Of a stretch of DNA of 64,000 bases, positions 50,782 to 59,502 are shown in pieces. Source of the stretch: JAHHUA01 sp036635475 (GTDB lineage Bacteria; Bacillota; Clostridia; Oscillospirales; Ruminococcaceae); the NCBI GenBank assembly GCA_036635475.1, contig JAVWQH010000006.1:1-64000 (forward strand), written 5' to 3'. Below the pieces are notes generated by a model that was not told the origin of the DNA, did not search any database, and saw only the letters and a list, made by a program, of their open reading frames with translations. Both the position numbers and the translations under genes were made by a program. How positions within the stretch are numbered: position 1 is the first letter of the stretch; each line of letters opens with the position of its first letter.

Positions 50782-51406
50782 CCTTAGAAAATACAGAAGA
50801 TTTTGTAATATAACAGGTGGGTTATTCTCGGATAATATTGTCCTTGTATATGGCGTTTCAATATCAATTATAGTTGGTGCTGCTACCAGTGGTAAAAGTG
50901 CATTGGCTTTATCTATAGCTATGCTTTTCACACTAGTTCCAACTATGATTATCTCTAGTTTATTCTCAGAAAAAATTGACTATACCTCACAAATAGTTAT
51001 AATATTTCTTGTTTCAATGATATGTCTTATTCCATCGTCATATGTTGTTAAACTAATTAATCCGGCAATTTTTGAAACATTGGGAATATATTTTCCTCTT
51101 GTTGCAACAAACTCCGCAATTATTGTAAAAAGCAATCAATACAAACACAGTAAAAATCCCCTTTATGCGTTGACTGATGGTGTTATCAGTTCAATTGGAT
51201 TTTTAATTGTTGCTGTTATTATTGGAATAATCAGAGAATATTTTGCCTCGGGAACAATCTTTGAATATCCATTTAATCTACCAATAAAAATCACAGCTAT
51301 GAAAATGTCCTTTGCAGGTTTTATTATTTTAGCTTTTATTACAGCCGGAGCAAATTCTCTTAACCGATTGATTAAAACGGTTATTTTTAGGGTAGAAAAT
51401 AAATAA
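50768..51406 (+). CDS. rnfE: RnfE-like membrane protein lacking the cluster cysteines
   Basis: 212 residues; its ATG lies inside the end of rnfD (14-base overlap) with GAGG upstream. Six helices. Aligns to RnfE/NqrD along its length: FETLGIYFPLVATNSAII corresponds to 'YxSLGIFIPLIVVNCIILG', and IGIIREYFASGTIF to 'LGxIREILGxGTxF'. The two Cys that help ligate the intramembrane [2Fe-2S] cluster are not there: the first region reads YGVSIS instead of LGLCP, the second NSA instead of NCI. Confidence 0.82.
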   Translation: MKADNLRKYRRFCNITGGLFSDNIVLVYGVSISIIVGAATSGKSALALSIAMLFTLVPTMIISSLFSEKIDYTSQIVIIFLVSMICLIPSSYVVKLINPAIFETLGIYFPLVATNSAIIVKSNQYKHSKNPLYALTDGVISSIGFLIVAVIIGIIREYFASGTIFEYPFNLPIKITAMKMSFAGFIILAFITAGANSLNRLIKTVIFRVENK

Positions 51407-51458
51407 TTTTTTATCAATTATAAATATTATATGCTTTTAGCAGATTGGACGATGATTT

Positions 51459-52055
51459 ATGGCGGAAAAAATAATGGAATTTATATTTATTATGTTAGCT
51501 GCTATTACTTTTGAAAATGCAATTTTCACTAGAGCTTTGGGTGTTAATCAAATTATCTTTAGGATTAAAGACGTAAAATCAGTCCTTATTTTCGGTTCGA
51601 TAATAACAGGAGTTCTCACAATTTCAAACATAATAAATTATTTTCTTAATCAAACATTTACATATTTTTTAGTTCCAAACTACATTAAATATACACTTTT
51701 TGTTATTTCAATAATTTTTGCATTTGTTATCATCAGTTTTGTAACCAAAAAATTATATCCGGAAAAATACAACAATTTAAAAATTATGCTCACAATGGCT
51801 AGTTTTAACTGTTGTATTCAAGGTGTTCTAATCATTTCCGTTTTGCAAAAACTAAGCTTAGTGATGTCAATAGCCTATGCTCTTGGCTCAGGTATCGGCT
51901 TTACAATTGCACTTTTAATGATTTATATAGGTAAAGAACGTATTTCAATGTTGAATGTTCCAAAAGCATTTAAAGGCTTACCAATAATGCTTTTATATAT
52001 TGGCATTTTAAGCCTTGCTATATATGGACTGATTGGTCATCAACTCCCATCATAA
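51459..52055 (+). CDS. rnfA: RnfA-like membrane protein with one cluster cysteine lost
   Basis: 198 residues, six helices. ENAIFTRALGVNQI corresponds to 'NNFVLSRFLGICPF' of RnfA, with Asn in place of the cluster Cys. ASFNCCIQGV corresponds to 'TTNCAVLGV' and keeps a Cys. The C-terminal KERISMLNVPKAFKGLPIM matches 'RERLELADVPKAFQGLPIA' closely, which makes the family call secure. In Rnf/Nqr, RnfA and RnfE interlock as inverted repeats around the iron-sulphur centre. Confidence 0.88.
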   Translation: MAEKIMEFIFIMLAAITFENAIFTRALGVNQIIFRIKDVKSVLIFGSIITGVLTISNIINYFLNQTFTYFLVPNYIKYTLFVISIIFAFVIISFVTKKLYPEKYNNLKIMLTMASFNCCIQGVLIISVLQKLSLVMSIAYALGSGIGFTIALLMIYIGKERISMLNVPKAFKGLPIMLLYIGILSLAIYGLIGHQLPS

Positions 52056-52080
52056 AAAATATTAGTAGGAGGCATAAGCT

Positions 52081-53352
52081 ATGCTTAACAACAGAAAAAT
52101 TAAACATTATCGTAAAATGAATGATTATAAATCAAGTGCGGGAATAACTCCATTTAAGATTGTTATTTCAGTTGTATTATTATGTGTTTTAATATTTATT
52201 GGTTGGAGCGCTTATACTCCAATCTATAACTTGGTTATGCAATTTACTAAAAACGAAGTGGTAAAAGTTGATAAAATCGAAGATATTTCTGATTCTTCAG
52301 CAGTTGATACTGAAGATGTCAATACTTCACAATCTTCAACAGAAAATGAAGTTAAGCCTAATGATGACATAATTGCCGCAGATACTTTGGAAATAAAAGC
52401 ATTATATATGCCTTTAGATATTCTCTCCAACCCTCAGAAAACACAAACTTTTGTTAATAATACCATTAAAAATCACTCAAATATTAACACAATAATGATT
52501 GATATTAAGGGGCAAGATGGGATAATCAACATTCCAACATCTAATCAGATAGCTATAAAATCTGAAGCTATTAATAAAAATTCGCAAATTATTGCAGAAT
52601 CAATTAAAATTATAAAAGATAGCAATATTAAAATTATGGGAAGAATTTCAGCATTCAAAGACCCACTTTCTCCTTTTAATATTCCGTCAGCGCAAATTAA
52701 ATATATGAATACTGATTATGCTTGGATTGATAAATCCCCTGAAAAAGGCGGAAAACAATGGTTAAATCCTTATGCAAACGAAGCAACAGAATATATCCTT
52801 GATATTGCTAATAATTCAATCAAGTTAGGTGTAAACTTCATATTATTTGACAACGTTCAATTTCCCACAGGAGAAGCGCTTGAAAAAGCTACATATGGAA
52901 ATATTTCCATTGGTAAATCTCGGTCATTTGCGTTAAAATCCTTTATGGACAAGGCAATAAATAAAATTGGGAATTTGAAAAATAAGTGTTTCTTCTATTC
53001 AACAACTTACAATGCTTTCAATCCAAACGATTTAATTTATGGTGGAAATCAACTTGATTTAAGCAAAGAAAATATCACAATAAGCCTTATGCTTACTCAA
53101 TTTGCTGATGTAATGTTCTTTAATGGAACTAGCTATCCCAATAACCAAAACGAACCTGATAAATCAATTGATGCAATGCTTACAAATATTGATAATATGA
53201 TTGACAATAAATCATCAATGGCGCTTTTGCAAAGCTTTAAATTTTATGGTGAAGCAATGTCATCTGATGAAATAACAAAACAAATTAATGTTCTTGATAA
53301 GCATAATATTAAAAATTATATATTATATAATCCTAACGGAATCTATAATTAG
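52081..53352 (+). CDS. Exported glycoside-hydrolase-like protein (DUF4015 type)
   Basis: 423 residues, AGGAGG ribosome site only 25 bases after rnfA, so likely in the same transcript. Cytoplasmic tail of ~25 residues, one membrane helix (27-48), an acidic Ser/Thr linker to ~100, then a TIM-barrel-like domain: IKALYMPLDILSNP, INTIMIDIKGQDGII, IMGRISAFKDP, WLNPYANEATEYILDIA, VNFILFDNVQFP. This is the DUF4015 putative glycosyl hydrolase pattern. Candidate catalytic acids are Asp in MIDIKG and FDNVQFP. Substrate unknown, perhaps wall polysaccharide. Confidence 0.78.
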   Translation: MLNNRKIKHYRKMNDYKSSAGITPFKIVISVVLLCVLIFIGWSAYTPIYNLVMQFTKNEVVKVDKIEDISDSSAVDTEDVNTSQSSTENEVKPNDDIIAADTLEIKALYMPLDILSNPQKTQTFVNNTIKNHSNINTIMIDIKGQDGIINIPTSNQIAIKSEAINKNSQIIAESIKIIKDSNIKIMGRISAFKDPLSPFNIPSAQIKYMNTDYAWIDKSPEKGGKQWLNPYANEATEYILDIANNSIKLGVNFILFDNVQFPTGEALEKATYGNISIGKSRSFALKSFMDKAINKIGNLKNKCFFYSTTYNAFNPNDLIYGGNQLDLSKENITISLMLTQFADVMFFNGTSYPNNQNEPDKSIDAMLTNIDNMIDNKSSMALLQSFKFYGEAMSSDEITKQINVLDKHNIKNYILYNPNGIYN

Positions 53353-53374
53353 TTTTCTTGTTGTGGTAATAATT

Positions 53375-53416
53375 AAAGCTGTTAATCGTCACTGATATGA
53401 CGATTAACAGCTTTTT
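53375..53416. terminator. Terminator between convergent genes
   Basis: Perfect 17-base stem AAAGCTGTTAATCGTCA / TGACGATTAACAGCTTT, six-base loop, then TTTTT on the plus strand (and A/T on the other side). Ends the rnf-like/DUF4015 transcript and may serve the convergent gene. Confidence 0.93.
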
Positions 53417-53434
53417 AATTAAAATCAAATAACC

Positions 53435-56400
53435 TTATTCAACTGTAATTACACAATCGCAATAAATATATCCATAATATTTGCTCATTGCTCGAAGTGT
53501 AGCTTTTCCTTTTTTAAGCGCAATTATTTTTGCTGAATTTTCACTTGTTGAAAAATCAATAACGCCATTTGATGAAGAACTAATAACTGTCCAAGTTATT
53601 TCTTTGTCGGCAGTGTCATTAGGGTATATTTCTGCCTCTAATTCATAGCGGTCATTGATTGCAAGTGTCAATTCACTTTCAGTTATAATTTCATCAGGCA
53701 TTATTTCATCATAACTATCCGGTAAAACAATAATATTGCATTTTGCCGTTTTACCGCCATTAGATGTTTTAGCTGTAATTGTTGCCGAGCCAGCTTTTTT
53801 AGCCTTTACTAAACCATTTGAATCCACTACAGCGATGGAGGAATTGCTGCTTTTAAAGGTTACTTTGTTGTTATTAACAATTTCTGGATATACAGTTGCA
53901 ATTAAATTTACAGTTTGGTCTTTAAATATCTTTGCATTTTCAATGTTTAATTGAATATCCGATACTTTAGAATTACTATTTTTCTTTACAGTTACTGTAC
54001 ATTTCTTGGTATATCCACCTTCAATTGTTTCGGCGATAATTGTTGTTTCACCAGCATTAATTCCTTTAATTTCGCCATATTTGTCAACCTCGCATACATT
54101 TTTATCAATTGAATACCATAGTATCTCTGTATTAGCGGCATTTTCAGGCAACACCTTTGCATCAAGTAATCGTGTTTCACCTTCAGCTATTGTTATTTTG
54201 TTGTTATCCAGACTGATTCCGGTTACTTTAGAACTGCCATCTATTGTACTTTTGCTTACAGTTAAAACACATTCCGCATATTCATCTGCTTCTTCTGAAG
54301 TGGCACATACTATTGTTTCGCCAGCTTTTAATCCGGTAACAACACCTTTGGAGTTTATTTTTGCTATATTAGTATCATAAACTTCCCAAATAATTTTCTT
54401 GTTTTTTACATTACTTGGTAAATTAACTTTTAGTTGCACTGATTTATCAATTCCAACAGTAACTTTTTCTTCTTCAAATTCAATCATTTCTACCTCTTTA
54501 TCTGATACATCGGGGGTAGTGGTTGAATCTGATGAAGTATTTGTATCTACAGGCGGATTTGTTACTGTTCCATAGTTTCCACCTGTTGAAACTGATTTTA
54601 GGTAGCTGGTTATACTGTCTGCCATAGCATATGCAATTTCTTCTTGATACCCATCGCTGATTAATTTTTTATACTCTTTTTCATTACTTAAAAATCCTGT
54701 TTCAATAAGCGCAGAAGCAAATTGCGAACATCTTGTCATATACATATAGCTGTATTTTGCACCTCTGTTTGTTGTAACTAAAGCATTACTTACATTTGCT
54801 GACAAGTATGCGGCAAGATTTTTTGAGAATGGATAGAAATAATATGCCTCTGTTCCTATTGCACTACGGGCTGAATTAGCGTGAACACTTATTAGCAAAT
54901 GAGAATTATTTTGTTGTGCCATTGATATTCTCTTTGCCATTGTAAGTTCGCCGCTATTGGTGTATATAAGCTGTACAGATGCACCTCTTGAGGCTAATTC
55001 ATTGTATAGTTTATATGCTATCTGATAGTTTACTACGCTTTCCGGATATGCAGGCAAAAATCCTGCTGCACCTGGGTCAATTCCACCATGCCCTGCATCT
55101 ATTGATATTCGTACGCCCTCAAGTGAGCTTCCGCTTATTTGTGGCGGATTATTAAATCTGAATACTAAATTATCGCCACTGTAATATGCTTTATATCCCA
55201 AAAATCCTCCTGATTTTGCGAGATTTAAAGTCAATACTTCGCCATTATATGATGAACTAGTGAACATCGGATTAGTGCCTACATCAACTGATGATGGCAG
55301 CTTAGTTGTGTAGTTAAATTTAACTGTAAATGTATTACCATCGTATCTTGCAACATATGATGCTTTTTGATTCATATCAATTGTCACATATGTAAATTGT
55401 TTATCGCTTGATATTTTTGTGCTGTTAATCACATTATTTTTTACACCTTCTCCGTTTTCAACAGCCGTAATATCAGCTGTGTAAACTCTTAGATTTGATG
55501 CAAGTTTATAATATGAAAAAGTTTTCTTTCCATCATTATAAATCATTTCTGAGCCAACAGCATAATCTAAAGTGCCGCTTGGAAGAGGGTAATAATGTGG
55601 ATTTGAATGGTCATTTAATATATCGGTAGAAAATGTTTCTGCTTGAGCTGCTACTACACGAACAGGTCTGCCATTAGCTATTTCTGCTTTTTTGTTTACA
55701 GTAACTGCAGCACCTGTTTTATTCTCTTTCATTCCCTCCCAGTTACCGTTAAATGTAATGTTTCCGAGTTTTTGAGCCTTTGCTTTGGCAGGTGGCACTG
55801 TAAACGAACCCTCAAACAACTTGTAATTGGAGTTTAAGTCGGTATCATCATTTTGTCTGTCTGATGAAACAAGTTCTATTGTTTTGCCGTTTAATGTGGC
55901 TGTAATTTTAGCATCAGCATATGCTAATGCGGAAACAGTTATTTCCATTTCACCGTCTACAGACATATTTCCTGTTGGGGTAAATTCTTTTATGATTACT
56001 ACTCTTCGATATATTTTGTATGTAACTGACTTGCCTTTATGGTCAATTGTAAAAACATTATCACCCGGTATTAAATCATAAATCGCAGCAAAATATCCGT
56101 TTTGGTCAGTTGGTATTTTCTTGCCATTAATTGTTACTTCTGTATTAGGGTCAGATGCTCCTCTGAATGTAACAGAGGGTTCAAAAGTTTCATATTGGAG
56201 TTTAGTTGGTCTTGTAACTGCTAATTCTTTTAATACATGATCGGGATTAATCTCTTTGTTGTAATATTTTATTAAATTTGTTGTACTGCTTTTTGGGTCA
56301 GCTATGAGCCTTTGCAATGAGTTGAATACACTGCCATTAAAGCAATTAAGTTTTTCACAAGCCATAGCTTGCTTTATTAGCTGGTCATATTCACTCCAGC

Positions 56401-57637
56401 CCGCATTATCAGTTGCGGCTTTTGATGATGCGTGTAAAACATAATATGACAAATCCTTTTCTTTCATCACATTATCCCACCAATTAACAACAGTTTCAAA
56501 ATTTTCAGTTTTATCAATGGTTGAATTTAATGCTTTAACAAGCACAAAATCAGGTATTTTATCGTTTATATATTGAACGTTATCGCTGTTTCCTGAACCT
56601 AGAGCTGTGTAAGATGCAGCTGTGTTTGAACCATTTTCATTAGCAGCGGTATTTTCCCACACTGCCTCTGTCATCATACCAACTTGAGTTCCCGGAGAAT
56701 TTATTCTTATAGTATCAGCGCATACTTGAAATAATGTCTTTGAAAGTGACAGCATATAGTTTTTAAAGCCAACACCACCGCCGTATTTAACGTATTGGTT
56801 AAAGCTTTCTTCTCTTGAATTGTTATAATAATTATCAATAATAATTCCGTCAAAGTGATAATTTTTTGAAAACATTTGAAGATTTTGCGTAACAAAGTCA
56901 ATTGTTTCACTGTCAATTATCTGAGCATTTACTATTTTGTCATCTGAAGCAATATCTCCTGCATCATAAATTGCATATGTATAAAAAGCCATTTCTTTTG
57001 CTTTTTTCACAGCATAATCCAATGCATCAAAACCATTTATTAATGACGGCAGAACACTATTTGCATAAATTGTTTTATCATTTAGTTTAGTTATAAAAAC
57101 AACCGAATTCATTGATAAATCTTGCGCTCTCTTCAATGCAGTATCTATTTGCGATTTAATAGTTTCTTCGCTGTCATCAGATTTTAAGAAATAATCTTCA
57201 CCTGGTGTCATATAAACTGCACGCATTTCACTTGGAACATTGAATGTGACATCACTTGTGGTTAAATCTCCACTATTCTCGTCTGAACTTGTTCCGTCTG
57301 AACTTGCTCCGTCTGAACTTGTTCCGTCTGAACTTGCTCCGTCTGAGCTTGCTACGTCTGAACTTGTTCCGTCTGAGCTTGTTTCGTCTGAACTTGTTCC
57401 GTCTGAGTTTATTTCAGATGATTCTTCCCCGCCGCTTGAATTTAATGTATCATCAAGTTTATCTGTAGAATTTTCTCCGTTCTCTTGAACATTATCTGAG
57501 GAAGATATGCTATTTGATGTGGATTGGCTGTCGCCCATAAAAAACATAGCAACACCGGCAAGTAATATTGTTATTACTAACATAAAAGATGAAAGGGCAA
57601 TTAAAAGGAATTTTTTATTTTTTAAAAATCTTGACAC
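53435..57637 (-). CDS. Large multidomain peptidoglycan-hydrolase-like protein: GH-like domain, amidase_3, four Big2 repeats
   Basis: 1400 residues, GTG start after GGAG. Order: membrane anchor/signal (8-32); Ser/Asp-rich linker with 15-base DNA repeats (~40-120); a GHL10/DUF4015-like barrel (~135-450, MRAVYMTPGEDYF, DGIIIDNYYN); Ig-like regions; amidase_3 at ~840-1013 with SIDAGHGGIDPGA (zinc His), PESVVNYQ (zinc Glu), SVHANSA (zinc His) and ALIETGFLSN (catalytic Glu). Four Big2 domains follow to the end (VKNKKIIWEVYDTNIAKIN-type repeats). The amidase site is complete, so it should cleave MurNAc-L-Ala bonds. The GH-like domain may give a second activity. Big2 repeats suggest wall binding. Confidence 0.88.
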   Translation of the reverse strand: MSRFLKNKKFLLIALSSFMLVITILLAGVAMFFMGDSQSTSNSISSSDNVQENGENSTDKLDDTLNSSGGEESSEINSDGTSSDETSSDGTSSDVASSDGASSDGTSSDGASSDGTSSDENSGDLTTSDVTFNVPSEMRAVYMTPGEDYFLKSDDSEETIKSQIDTALKRAQDLSMNSVVFITKLNDKTIYANSVLPSLINGFDALDYAVKKAKEMAFYTYAIYDAGDIASDDKIVNAQIIDSETIDFVTQNLQMFSKNYHFDGIIIDNYYNNSREESFNQYVKYGGGVGFKNYMLSLSKTLFQVCADTIRINSPGTQVGMMTEAVWENTAANENGSNTAASYTALGSGNSDNVQYINDKIPDFVLVKALNSTIDKTENFETVVNWWDNVMKEKDLSYYVLHASSKAATDNAGWSEYDQLIKQAMACEKLNCFNGSVFNSLQRLIADPKSSTTNLIKYYNKEINPDHVLKELAVTRPTKLQYETFEPSVTFRGASDPNTEVTINGKKIPTDQNGYFAAIYDLIPGDNVFTIDHKGKSVTYKIYRRVVIIKEFTPTGNMSVDGEMEITVSALAYADAKITATLNGKTIELVSSDRQNDDTDLNSNYKLFEGSFTVPPAKAKAQKLGNITFNGNWEGMKENKTGAAVTVNKKAEIANGRPVRVVAAQAETFSTDILNDHSNPHYYPLPSGTLDYAVGSEMIYNDGKKTFSYYKLASNLRVYTADITAVENGEGVKNNVINSTKISSDKQFTYVTIDMNQKASYVARYDGNTFTVKFNYTTKLPSSVDVGTNPMFTSSSYNGEVLTLNLAKSGGFLGYKAYYSGDNLVFRFNNPPQISGSSLEGVRISIDAGHGGIDPGAAGFLPAYPESVVNYQIAYKLYNELASRGASVQLIYTNSGELTMAKRISMAQQNNSHLLISVHANSARSAIGTEAYYFYPFSKNLAAYLSANVSNALVTTNRGAKYSYMYMTRCSQFASALIETGFLSNEKEYKKLISDGYQEEIAYAMADSITSYLKSVSTGGNYGTVTNPPVDTNTSSDSTTTPDVSDKEVEMIEFEEEKVTVGIDKSVQLKVNLPSNVKNKKIIWEVYDTNIAKINSKGVVTGLKAGETIVCATSEEADEYAECVLTVSKSTIDGSSKVTGISLDNNKITIAEGETRLLDAKVLPENAANTEILWYSIDKNVCEVDKYGEIKGINAGETTIIAETIEGGYTKKCTVTVKKNSNSKVSDIQLNIENAKIFKDQTVNLIATVYPEIVNNNKVTFKSSNSSIAVVDSNGLVKAKKAGSATITAKTSNGGKTAKCNIIVLPDSYDEIMPDEIITESELTLAINDRYELEAEIYPNDTADKEITWTVISSSSNGVIDFSTSENSAKIIALKKGKATLRAMSKYYGYIYCDCVITVE
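57281..57415. repeat. Nine in-frame 15-base tandem repeats in the Ser/Asp linker
   Basis: Units are variants of GTCTGAACTTGTTCC (plus-strand view) in nine consecutive copies, differing at one to four bases and partly alternating TTCC/CTCC. They encode SDGTS/SDGAS pentapeptides on the minus strand. Being a multiple of three, copy-number change would alter linker length without breaking the gene. Confidence 0.95.
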
Positions 57638-57691
57638 TTTTGTTCTCCATTCTGCTTTTGTTATCCTATAGAATTATGAAAAATCTTATTT

Positions 57692-59242
57692 TTAAAGTAC
57701 TTTTTTCAGATTTTCAATTTCAGTATTAACTTGATTTTTAACACCTTGTATTGGATTAATTAAGGAGTCATACCTATACATAAAAAATCCTTCGCATTTA
57801 TTGTATTTTCTTGATTCTAACACCATTCTTTGCAAAGTGTTGGAGGATTGAATCCATTCATTTTTGCCCTCTCCTGCCCATTTATCCTCTGTTCCGATTT
57901 TATATGGTGCCATACCTATATATAGTTCAATTCCTTGAACCTTTATTTTATCGTTCCATAATTTTACGGTATAAGCAAATGGGTATTTTGTATTTTCAAA
58001 GCCAAAATAAATTTGCGGACAAATATAATCAACATATCCTTGATTAGAAAGCCATTTGTCTACATCAATATATTGTTGGTCAAAATTATTTTCAAGATTT
58101 CCCTGAGGACTTATTCCGAATTTGACGTTTGGATTTATTGATTTAATCTTGCTATAAACTGCTCTAACAAGTTTATTAACATTTTCTCTTCGATAATTTG
58201 CCAAGCTCAATGAGCCACCATTGGATTGATATTTAGCATAAGATTGAGAATCGAAACTTTGTTCTGTTGTTGGATAAAAATAATCGTCAAAATGTATTCC
58301 GTCAACATCATAATTTTGGACTATTTCGGCAACTCCATCAACAATTAATTGTATTGCCTTATCACTTGCAGGATTATATGAAATTCCTGTTTGGTGGGAT
58401 ACAACAGCTAAATCTCCGCTGTCAAGCCATTTTTTAGCAGGATTTTCGCTGGATAATTCAGCTTTTGTACCTGAATTTCTAACTCGATAAGGGTTTATCC
58501 AAGCTTCTATTTCAAGCCCATAGCTATGAGCATAATCAACCATTATTTTTAATGGGTCAAATCCAGGGTCAACACCCTCTGTTCCTGTTACAATATGGGA
58601 AATAGGAAAAATATCCGAATAATATAAAGCATCAGAAAATGGCCTTACTTGAACTATAACTGTGTTCATACCAAGGTCTGTTATATTGCTAAATGCTTTT
58701 TTTATATTTGTCCTAAATTCTCCCTCACTCTTCCCTTTCAATAATGTGTTAAAATCTAAATATGATATCCAAACCCCTCTCATTTCTCCATTTGATACAA
58801 CCGAGTTAGTAACTATATCATCAGCTTTTTGTCCCTCATCTATTGAACTGCTGGATTTATCAGGCTGTGAAACAACTTCAATCTGAGATGATGATGTTAC
58901 CTCGCTTGAAGATGAAATATTTTCTGTTTTTGAACTTGACAATGTGCTACTTTCCACTTTTGGAATTGATGAAGAACTGGTTTCAACTTTTGAAGTTGTA
59001 TCAATGCTTGATTGAGATAAGGAACTCTCTTTTGACAATTCATCATCAGTTTTTTCTTCACTATCCAAAATAACAGTTTCATCAACTTTTGGATTTTCAG
59101 TTTCAAATGTTGTATTTGAGCTTGAACTCATGGGGGAAATTATATCAATTGTTCCACAGGTAGTTTTATATTCTGTTTTGCTACAAGCGGAAATTATTAA
59201 AGCCAAAGTAGTCGCTATTATAAATTTAGTTGCCTTTTTCAT
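57692..59242 (-). CDS. GHL10-family (DUF187/YngK-like) lipoprotein
   Basis: 516 residues, GAGG ribosome site. Lipobox IISAC (Cys20), Ser-rich low-complexity linker (~25-150), then a GHL10 hydrolase-like barrel: EMRGVWISYLDFNTLL, MNTVIVQVRPFSDALY, IEAWINPYRVRN, VDGIHFDDYFYP (candidate catalytic Asp) and CPQIYFGFEN. YngK/DUF187 proteins are linked to cleavage of peptidoglycan or related glycans. Start is 55 bases before the 1400-residue protein on the same strand, so the two may be co-transcribed. Confidence 0.92.
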   Translation of the reverse strand: MKKATKFIIATTLALIISACSKTEYKTTCGTIDIISPMSSSSNTTFETENPKVDETVILDSEEKTDDELSKESSLSQSSIDTTSKVETSSSSIPKVESSTLSSSKTENISSSSEVTSSSQIEVVSQPDKSSSSIDEGQKADDIVTNSVVSNGEMRGVWISYLDFNTLLKGKSEGEFRTNIKKAFSNITDLGMNTVIVQVRPFSDALYYSDIFPISHIVTGTEGVDPGFDPLKIMVDYAHSYGLEIEAWINPYRVRNSGTKAELSSENPAKKWLDSGDLAVVSHQTGISYNPASDKAIQLIVDGVAEIVQNYDVDGIHFDDYFYPTTEQSFDSQSYAKYQSNGGSLSLANYRRENVNKLVRAVYSKIKSINPNVKFGISPQGNLENNFDQQYIDVDKWLSNQGYVDYICPQIYFGFENTKYPFAYTVKLWNDKIKVQGIELYIGMAPYKIGTEDKWAGEGKNEWIQSSNTLQRMVLESRKYNKCEGFFMYRYDSLINPIQGVKNQVNTEIENLKKVL

Positions 59243-59414
59243 AAATTACCTCACTTACTATAAATACATTCTTCATAATTTTACACCGATAGACAAAATA
59301 GGTCAATAGATAAGTGGATATATATTTAATTACTATTGCAAATTTTATAAATATAAATAATATTTTAAAATAATGTCTAAAAAATTATATGAAAAATATT
59401 ATTATGATATTCAG

Positions 59415-59459
59415 CCAAAAACAAAAGATATGGTGGCTGCTTATGCTCCCACCATATCT
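59415..59459 (-). terminator. Terminator after the 2-hydroxyacid dehydrogenase
   Basis: AGATATGGTGG / CCACCATATCT stem with 12-base loop, followed on the minus strand by TTTTGTTTTTGGC. The rest of the 260-base gap to the next gene is A/T-rich with nothing recognised. Confidence 0.85.
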
Positions 59460-59502
59460 TAGCTATTTATTGAAATTTTTAATATTTATATGTAATTTCT
59501 GA

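Noticed and set aside
57281..57415. Tandem repeats as a possible CRISPR array
   Set aside because: The 15-base units are directly adjacent with no spacers and encode an in-frame Ser/Asp linker.
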